Below are positions 52,164 through 63,913 of a DNA stretch of 64,000 nucleotides, piece by piece. Below the pieces are notes generated by a model. That model was not told where the DNA came from. It did no database searches and was given only the letters and a program-made list of their open reading frames with translations. Both the position numbers and the translations under genes were made by a program. Position 1 is the first letter of the stretch, and each line of letters starts with the position of its first letter. The stretch is from positions 1 through 64,000 of the forward strand of contig NW_026614263.1 in assembly GCF_026230105.1 (NCBI RefSeq), read 5' to 3'. This stretch comes from Diorhabda sublineata (Eukaryota > Arthropoda > Insecta > Coleoptera > Chrysomelidae).

Positions 52164-54809
52164 CTCAATGGTCTTCAATCGATGTTATTGGATGATATCT
52201 GACAGAGTTAGATGCAAACTCACTCAAATATATGAGAAATGTTGAAATTCGACTTCAAATTAGGAAGATAGACTTTGAAAATTTTCCATATTTTCAAAGT
52301 GACAGTTGACCTTAATGGGCTTCAATGGATGTTATTCGATGATATCTGACAAAGTTAGATGCAAACTCACTCAAATATATGAGAAATGTTGAAATTCGAC
52401 TTCACATTAGGAAGATAGACTTTGAAAATTTTCAATAATTACAAAGTGACAGTTGACCTCAATGGTCTTCAATCGATGTTATTCGATGATATCTGACAAA
52501 GTTAGATGCAAACTCACTCAAATATATGAGATATGTTGAAATTCGACTTCACATTAGGAAGATAGACTTTGAAAATTTTCAATTATTACAAAGTGACAGT
52601 TGACCTCAATGGTCTTCAATCGATGTTATTCGATGATATCTGACAGAGTTAGATGCAAACTCACTCAAATATATGAGAAATGTTGAAATTCGACTTCAAA
52701 TTAGGAAGATAGACTTTGAAAATTTTCCATATTTTCAAAGTGACAGTTGACCTCAATGGGCTTCAATGGATGTTATTCGATGATATCTGACAAAGTTAGA
52801 TGCAAACTCACTAAAATATATGAGAAATGTTGAAATTCGACTTCAAATTAGGAAGATAGACTTTGAAAATTTTCCATATTTTCAAAGTGACAGTTGACCT
52901 TAATGGGCTTCAATGGATGTTATTCGATGATATCTGACAAAGTTAGATGCAAACTCACTCAAATATATGAGAAATGTTGAAATTCGACTTCACATTAGGA
53001 AGATAGACTTTGAAAATTTTCAATTATTACAAAGTGACAGTTGACCTCAATGGGCTTCAATGGATGTTATTCGATGATATCTGACAAAGTTAGATGCAAA
53101 CTCACTCAAATATATGAGAAATGTTGAAATTCGACTTCACATTAGGAAGATAGACTTTGAAAATTTTCAATTATTACAAAGTGACAGTTGACCTCAATGG
53201 GCTTCAATGGATGTTATTCGATGATATCTGACAAAGTTAGATGCAAACTCACTCAAATATATGAGAAATGTTGAAATTCGACTTCACATTAGGAAGATAG
53301 ACTTTGAAAATTTTCAATTATTACAAAGTGACAGTTGACCTCAATGGTCTTCAATCGATGTTATTCGATGATATCTGACAGAGTTAGATGCAAACTCACT
53401 CAAATATATGAGAAATGTTGAAATTCGACTTCAAATTAGGAAGATAGACTTTGAAAATTTTCCATATTTTCAAAGTGACAGTTGACCTTAATGGGCTTCA
53501 ATGGATGTTATTCGATGATATCTGACAAAGTTAGATGCAAACTCACTCAAATATATGAGAAATGTTGAAATTCGACTTCACATTAGGAAGATAGACTTTG
53601 AAAATTTTCAATTATTACAAAGTGACAGTTGACCTCAATGGTCTTCAATCGATGTTATTCGATGATATCTGACAGAGTTAGATGCAAACTCACTCAAATA
53701 TATGAGAAATGTTGAAATTCGACTTCAAATTAGGAAGATAGACTTTGAAAATTTTCCATATTTTCAAAGTGACAGTTGACCTCAATGGGCTTCAATGGAT
53801 GTTATTCGATGATATCTGACAAAGTTAGATGCAAACTCACTAAAATATATGAGAAATGTTGAAATTCGACTTCAAATTAGGAAGATAGACTTTGAAAATT
53901 TTCCATATTTTCAAAGTGACAGTTGACCTTAATGGGCTTCAATGGATATTATTCGATGATATCTGACAAAGTTAGATGCAAACTCACTCAAATATATGAG
54001 AAATGTTGAAATTCGACTTCACATTAGGAAGATAGACTTTGAAAATTTTCAATTATTACAAAGTGACAGTTGACCTCAATGGGCTTCAATGGATGTTATT
54101 CGATGATATCTGACAAAGTTAGATGCAAACTCACTCAAATATATGAGAAATGTTGAAATTCGACTTCACATTAGGAAGATAGACTTTGAAAATTTTCAAT
54201 TATTACAAAGTGACAGTTGACCTCAATGGGCTTCAATGGATGTTATTCGATGATATCTGACAAAGTTAGATGCAAACTCACTCAAATATATGAGAAATGT
54301 TGAAATTCGACTTCACATTAGGAAGATAGACTTTGAAAATTTTCAATTATTACAAAGTGACAGTTGACCTCAATGGTCTTCAATCGATGTTATTCGATGA
54401 TATCTGACAGAGTTAGATGCAAACTCACTCAAATATATGAGAAATGTTGAAATTCGACTTCAAATTAGGAAGATAGACTTTGAAAATTTTCCATATTTTC
54501 AAAGTGACAGTTGACCTTAATGGGCTTCAATGGATGTTATTCGATGATATCTGACAAAGTTAGATGCAAACTCACTCAAATATATGAGAAATGTTGAAAT
54601 TCGACTTCACATTAGGAAGATAGACTTTGAAAATTTTCAATAATTACAAAGTGACAGTTGACCTCAATGGTCTTCAATCGATGTTATTCGATGATATCTG
54701 ACAAAGTTAGATGCAAACTCACTCAAATATATGAGAAATGTTGAAATTCGACTTCACATTAGGAAGATAGACTTTGAAAATTTTCAATTATTACAAAGTG
54801 ACAGTTGAC
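52164..54809. repeat. Zone 4 2.6-kb duplication, left arm
   Basis: Eighteen monomers starting with a T-type carrying attggatg, then cttaatggg with caataattac, then agatatg, then two 7-mer HOR units and one T-type A-tail monomer. The same series starts 3234 bp (22 monomers) later. A private change is ggatatt at 53948. Confidence 0.86.
52605..53633. repeat. Zone 4 7-mer HOR, canonical unit (1029 bp)
   Basis: Seven monomers: T-type B-tail; G-type 'actaaaat' B-tail; cttaatggg A-tail; G-type A-tail twice; T-type B-tail; cttaatggg A-tail. The same unit is at 53634-54662, 55839-56867, 56868-57896 and 58044-59072. In 53634 and 56868 the last monomer has caataattac. Confidence 0.88.
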
Positions 54810-55397
54810 CTCAATGGGCTTCAATGGATGTTATTCGATGATATCTGACAAAGTTAGATGCAAACTCACTCAAATATATGAGAAATGTTGAAATTCGACT
54901 TCACATTAGGAAGATAGACTTTGAAAATTTTCAATTATTACAAAGTGACAGTTGACCTCAATGGTCTTCAATCGATGTTATTCGATGATATCTGACAGAG
55001 TTAGATGCAAACTCACTCAAATATATGAGAAATGTTGAAATTCGACTTCAAATTAGGAAGATAGACTTTGAAAATTTTCCATATTTTCAAAGTGACAGTT
55101 GACCTTAATGGGCTTCAATGGACGTTATTCGATGATATCTGACAAAGTTAGATGCAAACTCACTCAAATATATGAGAAATGTTGAAATTCGACTTCACAT
55201 TAGGAAGATAGACTTTGAAAATTTTCAATTATTACAAAGTGACAGTTGACCTCAATGGGCTTCAATGGATGTTATTCGATGATATCTGACAAAGTTAGAT
55301 GCAAACTCACTCAAATATATGAGAAATGTTGAAATTCGACTTCATATTAGGAAGATAGACTTTGAAAATTTTCAATTATTACAAAGTGACAGTTGAC

Positions 55398-58043
55398 CTC
55401 AATGGTCTTCAATCGATGTTATTGGATGATATCTGACAGAGTTAGATGCAAACTCACTCAAATATATGAGAAATGTTGAAATTCGACTTCAAATTAGGAA
55501 GATAGACTTTGAAAATTTTCCATATTTTCAAAGTGACAGTTGACCTTAATGGGCTTCAATGGATGTTATTCGATGATATCTGACAAAGTTAGATGCAAAC
55601 TCACTCAAATATATGAGAAATGTTGAAATTCGACTTCACATTAGGAAGATAGACTTTGAAAATTTTCAATAATTACAAAGTGACAGTTGACCTCAATGGT
55701 CTTCAATCGATGTTATTCGATGATATCTGACAAAGTTAGATGCAAACTCACTCAAATATATGAGATATGTTGAAATTCGACTTCACATTAGGAAGATAGA
55801 CTTTGAAAATTTTCAATTATTACAAAGTGACAGTTGACCTCAATGGTCTTCAATCGATGTTATTCGATGATATCTGACAGAGTTAGATGCAAACTCACTC
55901 AAATATATGAGAAATGTTGAAATTCGACTTCAAATTAGGAAGATAGACTTTGAAAATTTTCCATATTTTCAAAGTGACAGTTGACCTCAATGGGCTTCAA
56001 TGGATGTTATTCGATGATATCTGACAAAGTTAGATGCAAACTCACTAAAATATATGAGAAATGTTGAAATTCGACTTCAAATTAGGAAGATAGACTTTGA
56101 AAATTTTCCATATTTTCAAAGTGACAGTTGACCTTAATGGGCTTCAATGGATGTTATTCGATGATATCTGACAAAGTTAGATGCGAACTCACTCAAATAT
56201 ATGAGAAATGTTGAAATTCGACTTCACATTAGGAAGATAGACTTTGAAAATTTTCAATTATTACAAAGTGACAGTTGACCTCAATGGGCTTCAATGGATG
56301 TTATTCGATGATATCTGACAAAGTTAGATGCAAACTCACTCAAATATATGAGAAATGTTGAAATTCGACTTCACATTAGGAAGATAGACTTTGAAAATTT
56401 TCAATTATTACAAAGTGACAGTTGACCTCAATGGGCTTCAATGGATGTTATTCGATGATATCTGACAAAGTTAGATGCAAACTCACTCAAATATATGAGA
56501 AATGTTGAAATTCGACTTCACATTAGAAAGATAGACTTTGAAAATTTTCAATTATTACAAAGTGACAGTTGACCTCAATGGTCTTCAATCGATGTTATTC
56601 GATGATATCTGACAGAGTTAGATGCAAACTCACTCAAATATATGAGAAATGTTGAAATTCGACTTCAAATTAGGAAGATAGACTTTGAAAATTTTCCATA
56701 TTTTCAAAGTGACAGTTGACCTTAATGGGCTTCAATGGATGTTATTCGATGATATCTGACAAAGTTAGATGCAAACTCACTCAAATATATGAGAAATGTT
56801 GAAATTCGACTTCACATTAGGAAGATAGACTTTGAAAATTTTCAATTATTACAAAGTGACAGTTGACCTCAATGGTCTTCAATCGATGTTATTCGATGAT
56901 ATCTGACAGAGTTAGATGCAAACTCACTCAAATATATGAGAAATGTTGAAATTCGACTTCAAATTAGGAAGATAGACTTTGAAAATTTTCCATATTTTCA
57001 AAGTGACAGTTGACCTCAATGGGCTTCAATGGATGTTATTCGATGATATCTGACAAAGTTAGATGCAAACTCACTAAAATATATGAGAAATGTTGAAATT
57101 CGACTTCAAATTAGGAAGATAGACTTTGAAAATTTTCCATATTTTCAAAGTGACAGTTGACCTTAATGGGCTTCAATGGATGTTATTCGATGATATCTGA
57201 CAAAGTTAGATGCAAACTCACTCAAATATATGAGAAATGTTGAAATTCGACTTCACATTAGGAAGATAGACTTTGAAAATTTTCAATTATTACAAAGTGA
57301 CAGTTGACCTCAATGGGCTTCAATGGATGTTATTCGATGATATCTGACAAAGTTAGATGCAAACTCACTCAAATATATGAGAAATGTTGAAATTCGACTT
57401 CACATTAGGAAGATAGACTTTGAAAATTTTCAATTATTACAAAGTGACAGTTGACCTCAATGGGCTTCAATGGATGTTATTCGATGATATCTGACAAAGT
57501 TAGATGCAAACTCACTCAAATATATGAGAAATGTTGAAATTCGACTTCACATTAGGAAGATAGACTTTGAAAATTTTCAATTATTACAAAGTGACAGTTG
57601 ACCTCAATGGTCTTCAATCGATGTTATTCGATGATATCTGACAGAGTTAGATGCAAACTCACTCAAATATATGAGAAATGTTGAAATTCGACTTCAAATT
57701 AGGAAGATAGACTTTGAAAATTTTCCATATTTTCAAAGTGACAGTTGACCTTAATGGGCTTCAATGGATGTTATTCGATGATATCTCTCAAAGTTAGATG
57801 CAAACTCACTCAAATATATGAGAAATGTTGAAATTCGACTTCACATTAGGAAGATAGACTTTGAAAATTTTCAATAATTACAAAGTGACAGTTGACCTCA
57901 ATGGTCTTCAATCGATGTTATTCGATGATATCTGACAAAGTTAGATGCAAACTCACTCAAATATATGAGAAATGTTGAAATTCGACTTCACATTAGGAAG
58001 ATAGACTTTGAAAATTTTCAATTATTACAAAGTGACAGTTGAC
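55398..58043. repeat. Zone 4 2.6-kb duplication, right arm
   Basis: Same eighteen-monomer order as 52164-54809, including the rare attggatg and agatatg markers. Private changes noticed are gcgaac at 56185, ttagaaag at 56527 and atctctc at 57787-57788. The few differences point to a recent duplication. Confidence 0.86.
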
Positions 58044-59072
58044 CTCAATGGTCTTCAATCGATGTTATTCGATGATATCTGACAGAGTTAGATGCAAACT
58101 CACTCAAATATATGAGAAATGTTGAAATTCGACTTCAAATTAGGAAGATAGACTTTGAAAATTTTCCATATTTTCAAAGTGACAGTTGACCTCAATGGGC
58201 TTCAATGGATGTTATTCGATGATATCTGACAAAGTTAGATGCAAACTCACTAAAATATATGAGAAATGTTGAAATTCGACTTCAAATTAGGAAGATAGAC
58301 TTTGAAAATTTTCCATATTTTCAAAGTGACAGTTGACCTTAATGGGCTTCAATGGATGTTATTCGATGATATCTGACAAAGTTAGATGCAAACTCACTCA
58401 AATATATGAGAAATGTTGAAATTCGACTTCACATTAGGAAGATAGACTTTGAAAATTTTCAATTATTACAAAGTGACAGTTGACCTCAATGGGCTTCAAT
58501 GGATGTTATTCGATGATATCTGACAAAGTTAGATGCAAACTCACTCAAATATATGAGAAATGTTGAAATTCGACTTCACATTAGGAAGATAGACTTTGAA
58601 AATTTTCAATTATTACAAAGTGACAGTTGACCTCAATGGGCTTCAATGGATGTTATTCGATGATATCTGACAAAGTTAGATGCAAACTCACTCAAATATA
58701 TGAGAAATGTTGAAATTCGACTTCACATTAGGAAGATAGACTTTGAAAATTTTCAATTATTACAAAGTGACAGTTGACCTCAATGGTCTTCAATCGATGT
58801 TATTCGATGATATCTGACAGAGTTAGATGCAAACTCACTCAAATATATGAGAAATGTTGAAATTCGACTTCAAATTAGGAAGATAGACTTTGAAAATTTT
58901 CCATATTTTCAAAGTGACAGTTGACCTTAATGGGCTTCAATGGATGTTATTCGATGATATCTGACAAAGTTAGATGCAAACTCACTCAAATATATGAGAA
59001 ATGTTGAAATTCGACTTCACATTAGGAAGATAGACTTTGAAAATTTTCAATTATTACAAAGTGACAGTTGAC
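58044..59072. repeat. Zone 4 7-mer HOR unit (1029 bp)
   Basis: Canonical seven-monomer order with no private change noticed. It is followed immediately by the eight-monomer version, so the two show the size change directly. Confidence 0.87.
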
Positions 59073-60248
59073 CTCAATGGTCTTCAATCGATGTTATTCG
59101 ATGATATCTGACAGAGTTAGATGCAAACTCACTCAAATATATGAGAAATGTTGAAATTCGACTTCAAATTAGGAAGATAGACTTTGAAAATTTTCCATAT
59201 TTTCAAAGTGACAGTTGACCTCAATGGGCTTCAATGGATGTTATTCGATGATATCTGACAAAGTTAGATGCAAACTCACTAAAATATATGAGAAATGTTG
59301 AAATTCGACTTCAAATTAGGAAGATAGACTTTGAAAATTTTCCATATTTTCAAAGTGACAGTTGACCTTAATGGGCTTCAATGGATGTTATTCGATGATA
59401 TCTGACAAAGTTAGATGCAAACTCACTCAAATATATGAGAAATGTTGAAATTCGACTTCACATTAGGAAGATAGACTTTGAAAATTTTCAATTATTACAA
59501 AGTGACAGTTGACCTCAATGGGCTTCAATGGATGTTATTCGATGATATCTGACAAAGTTAGATGCAAACTCACTCAAATATATGAGAAATGTTGAAATTC
59601 GACTTCACATTAGGAAGATAGACTTTGAAAATTTTCAATTATTACAAAGTGACAGTTGACCTCAATGGGCTTCAATGGATGTTATTCGATGATATCTGAC
59701 AAAGTTAGATGCAAACTCACTCAAATATATGAGAAATGTTGAAATTCGACTTCACATTAGGAAGATAGACTTTGAAAATTTTCAATTATTACAAAGTGAC
59801 AGTTGACCTCAATGGGCTTCAATGGATGTTATTCGATGATATCTGACAAAGTTAGATGCAAACTCACTCAAATATATGAGAAATGTTGAAATTCGACTTC
59901 ACATTAGGAAGATAGACTTTGAAAATTTTCAATTATTACAAAGTGACAGTTGACCTCAATGGTCTTCAATCGATGTTATTCGATGATATCTGACAGAGTT
60001 AGATGCAAACTCACTCAAATATATGAGAAATGTTGAAATTCGACTTCAAATTAGGAAGATAGACTTTGAAAATTTTCCATATTTTCAAAGTGACAGTTGA
60101 CCTTAATGGGCTTCAATGGATGTTATTCGATGATATCTGACAAAGTTAGATGCAAACTCACTCAAATATATGAGAAATGTTGAAATTCGACTTCACATTA
60201 GGAAGATAGACTTTGAAAATTTTCAATTATTACAAAGTGACAGTTGAC
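59073..60248. repeat. Zone 4 8-mer HOR unit (1176 bp)
   Basis: Same as the 7-mer but with three plain G-type A-tail monomers after the cttaatggg one instead of two. The extra 147 bp is a simple one-monomer expansion. Confidence 0.87.
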
Positions 60249-63200
60249 CTCAATGGTCTTCAATCGATGTTATTCGATGATATCTGACAGAGTTAGATGC
60301 AAACTCACTCAAATATATGAGAAATGTTGAAATTCGACTTCAAATTAGGAAGATAGACTTTGAAAATTTTCCATATTTTCAAAGTGACAGTTGACCTCAA
60401 TGGGCTTCAATGGATGTTATTCGATGATATCTGACAAAGTTAGATGCAAACTCACTAAAATATATGAGAAATGTTGAAATTCGACTTCAAATTAGGAAGA
60501 TAGACTTTGAAAATTTTCCATATTTTCAAAGTGACAGTTGACCTTAATGGGCTTCAATGGATGTTATTCGATGATATCTGACAAAGTTAGATGCAAACTC
60601 ACTCAAATATATGAGAAATGTTGAAATTCGACTTCACATTAGGAAGATAGACTTTGAAAATTTTCAATTATTACAAAGTGACAGTTGACCTCAATGGGCT
60701 TCAATGGATGTTATTCGATGATATCTGACAAAGTTAGATGCAAACTCACTCAAATATATGAGAAATGTTGAAATTCGACTTCACATTAGGAAGATAGACT
60801 TTGAAAATTTTCAATTATTACAAAGTGACAGTTGACCTCAATGGGCTTCAATGGATGTTATTCGATGATATCTGACAAAGTTAGATGCAAACTCACTCAA
60901 ATATATGAGAAATGTTGAAATTCGACTTCACATTAGGAAGATAGACTTTGAAAATTTTCAATAATTACAAAGTGACAGTTGACCTCAATGGTCTTCAATC
61001 GATGTTATTCGATGATATCTGACAAAGTTAGATGCAAACTCACTCAAATATATGAGAAATGTTGAAATTCGACTTCACATTAGGAAGAAAGACTTTGAAA
61101 ATTTTCAATTATTACAAAGTGACAGTTGACCTCAATGGTCTTCAATCGATGTTATTCGATGATATCTGACAGAGTTAGATGCAAACTCACTCAAATATAT
61201 GAGAAATGTTGAAATTCGACTTCAAATTAGGAAGATAGACTTTGAAAATTTTCCATATTTTCAAAGTGACAGTTGACCTCAATGGGCTTCAATGGATGTT
61301 ATTCGATGATATCTGACAAAGTTAGATGCAAACTCACTAAAATATATGAGAAATGTTGAAATTCGACTTCAAATTAGGAAGATAGACTTTGAAAATTTTC
61401 CATATTTTCAAAGTGACAGTTGACCTTAATGGGCTTCAATGGATGTTATTCGATGATATCTGACAAAGTTAGATGCAAACTCACTCAAATTTATGAGAAA
61501 TGTTGAAATTCGACTTCACATTAGGAAGATAGACTTTGAAAATTTTCAATTATTACAAAGTGACAGTTGACCTCAATGGGCTTCAATGGATGTTATTCGA
61601 TGATATCTGACAAAGTTAGATGCAAACTCACTCAAATATATGAGAAATGTTGAAATTCGACTTCACATTAGGAAGATAGACTTTGAAAATTTTCAATTAT
61701 TACAAAGTGACAGTTGACCTCAATGGGCTTCAATGGATGTTATTCGATGATATCTGACAAAGTTAGATGCAAACTCACTCAAATATATGAGAAATGTTGA
61801 AATTCGACTTCACATTAGGAAGATAGACTTTGAAAATTTTCAATTATTACAAAGTGACAGTTGACCTCAATGGTCTTCAATCGATGTTATTCGATGATAT
61901 CTGACAGAGTTAGATGCAAACTCACTCAAATATATGAGAAATGTTGAAATTCGACTTCAAATTAGGAAGATAGACTTTGAAAATTTTCCATATTTTCAAA
62001 GTGACAGTTGACCTTAATGGGCTTCAATGGATGTTATTCGATGATATCTGACAAAGTTAGATGCAAACTCACTCAAATATATGAGAAATGTTGAAATTCG
62101 ACTTCACATTAGGAAGATAGACTTTGAAAATTTTCAATTATTACAAAGTGACAGTTGACCTCAATGGTCTTCAATCGATGTTATTCGATGATATCTGACA
62201 GAGTTAGATGCAAACTCACTCAAATATATGAGAAATGTTGGAATTCGACTTCAAATTAGGAAGATAGACTTTGAAAATTTTCCATATTTTCAAAGTGACA
62301 GTTGACCTCAATGGGCTTCAATGGATGTTATTCGATGATATCTGACAAAGTTAGATGCAAACTCACTAAAATATATGAGAAATGTTGAAATTCGACTTCA
62401 AATTAGGAAGATAGACTTTGAAAATTTTCCATATTTTCAAAGTGACAGTTGACCTTAATGGGCTTCAATGGATGTTATTCGATGATATCTGACAAAGTTA
62501 GATGCAAACCCACTCAAATATATGAGAAATGTTGAAATTCGACTTCACATTAGGAAGATAGACTTTGAAAATTTTCAATTATTACAAAGTGACAGTTGAC
62601 CTCAATGGGCTTCAATGGATGTTATTCGATGATATCTGACAAAGTTAGATGCAAACTCACTCAAATATATGAGAAATGTTGAAATTCGACTTCACATTAG
62701 GAAGATAGACTTTGAAAATTTTCAATTATTACAAAGTGACAGTTGACCTCAATGGTCTTCAATCGATGTTATTCGATGATATCTGACAGAGTTAGATGCA
62801 AACTCACTCAAATATATGAGAAATGTTGAAATTCGACTTCAAATTAGGAAGATAGACTTTGAAAATTTTCCATATTTTCAAAGTGACAGTTGACCTTAAT
62901 GGGCTTCAATGGATGTTATTCGATGATATCTGACAAAGTTAGATGCAAACTCACTCAAATATATGAGAAATGTTGAAATTCGACTTCACATTAGGAAGAT
63001 AGACTTTGAAAATTTTCAATTATTACAAAGTGACAGTTGACCTCAATGGTCTTCAATCGATGTTATTCGATGATATCTGACAGAGTTAGATGCAAACTCA
63101 CTCAAATATATGAGAAATGTTGAAATTCTACTTCAAATTAGGAAGGTAGACTTTGAAAATTTTCCATATTTTCAAAGTGACAGTTGACCTCAATGGGCTT

Positions 63201-63776
63201 CAATGGATGTTATTCGATGATATCTGACAAAGTTAGATGCAAACTCACTAAAATATATGAGAAATGTTGAAATTCGACTTCAAATTAGGAAGATAGACTT
63301 TGAAAATTTTCCATATTTTCAAAGTGACAGTTGACCTTAATGGGCTTCAATGGATGTTATTCGATGATATCTGACAAAGTTAGATGCAAACTCACTCAAA
63401 TATATGAGAAATGTTGAAATTCGACTTCACATTAGGAAGATAGACTTTGAAAATTTTCAATTATTACAAAGTGACAGTTGACCTCAATGGGCTTCAATGG
63501 ATGTTATTCGATGATATCTGACAAAGTTAGATGCAAACTCACTCAAATATATGAGAAATGTTGAAATTCGACTTCACATTAGGAAGATAGACTTTGAAAA
63601 TTTTCAATTATTACAAAGTGACAGTTGACCTCAATGGGCTTCAATGGATGTTATTCGATGATATCTGACAAAGTTAGATGCAAACTCACTCAAATATATG
63701 AGAAATGTTGAAATTCGACTTCACATTAGGAAGATAGACTTTGAAAATTTTCAATTATTACAAAGTGACAGTTGAC

Positions 63777-63913
63777 CTCAATGGTCTTCAATCGATGATA
63801 TCTGACAGAGTTAGATGCAAACTCACTCAAATATATGAGAAATGTTGAAATTCGACTTCAAATTAGGAAGATAGACTTTGAAAATTTTCCATATTTTCAA
63901 AGTGACAGTTGAC
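63777..63913. repeat. 137-bp monomer with a 10-bp deletion
   Basis: The series tcaatcgatgatatctg replaces the usual form in which TCGATG is followed by ttattcgatg. Exactly one TCGATG copy and the spacer are lost, as expected for slippage or microhomology repair between the two TCGATG copies at monomer positions 16-21 and 26-31. It is the only deletion above 2 bases in the window. Confidence 0.92.
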
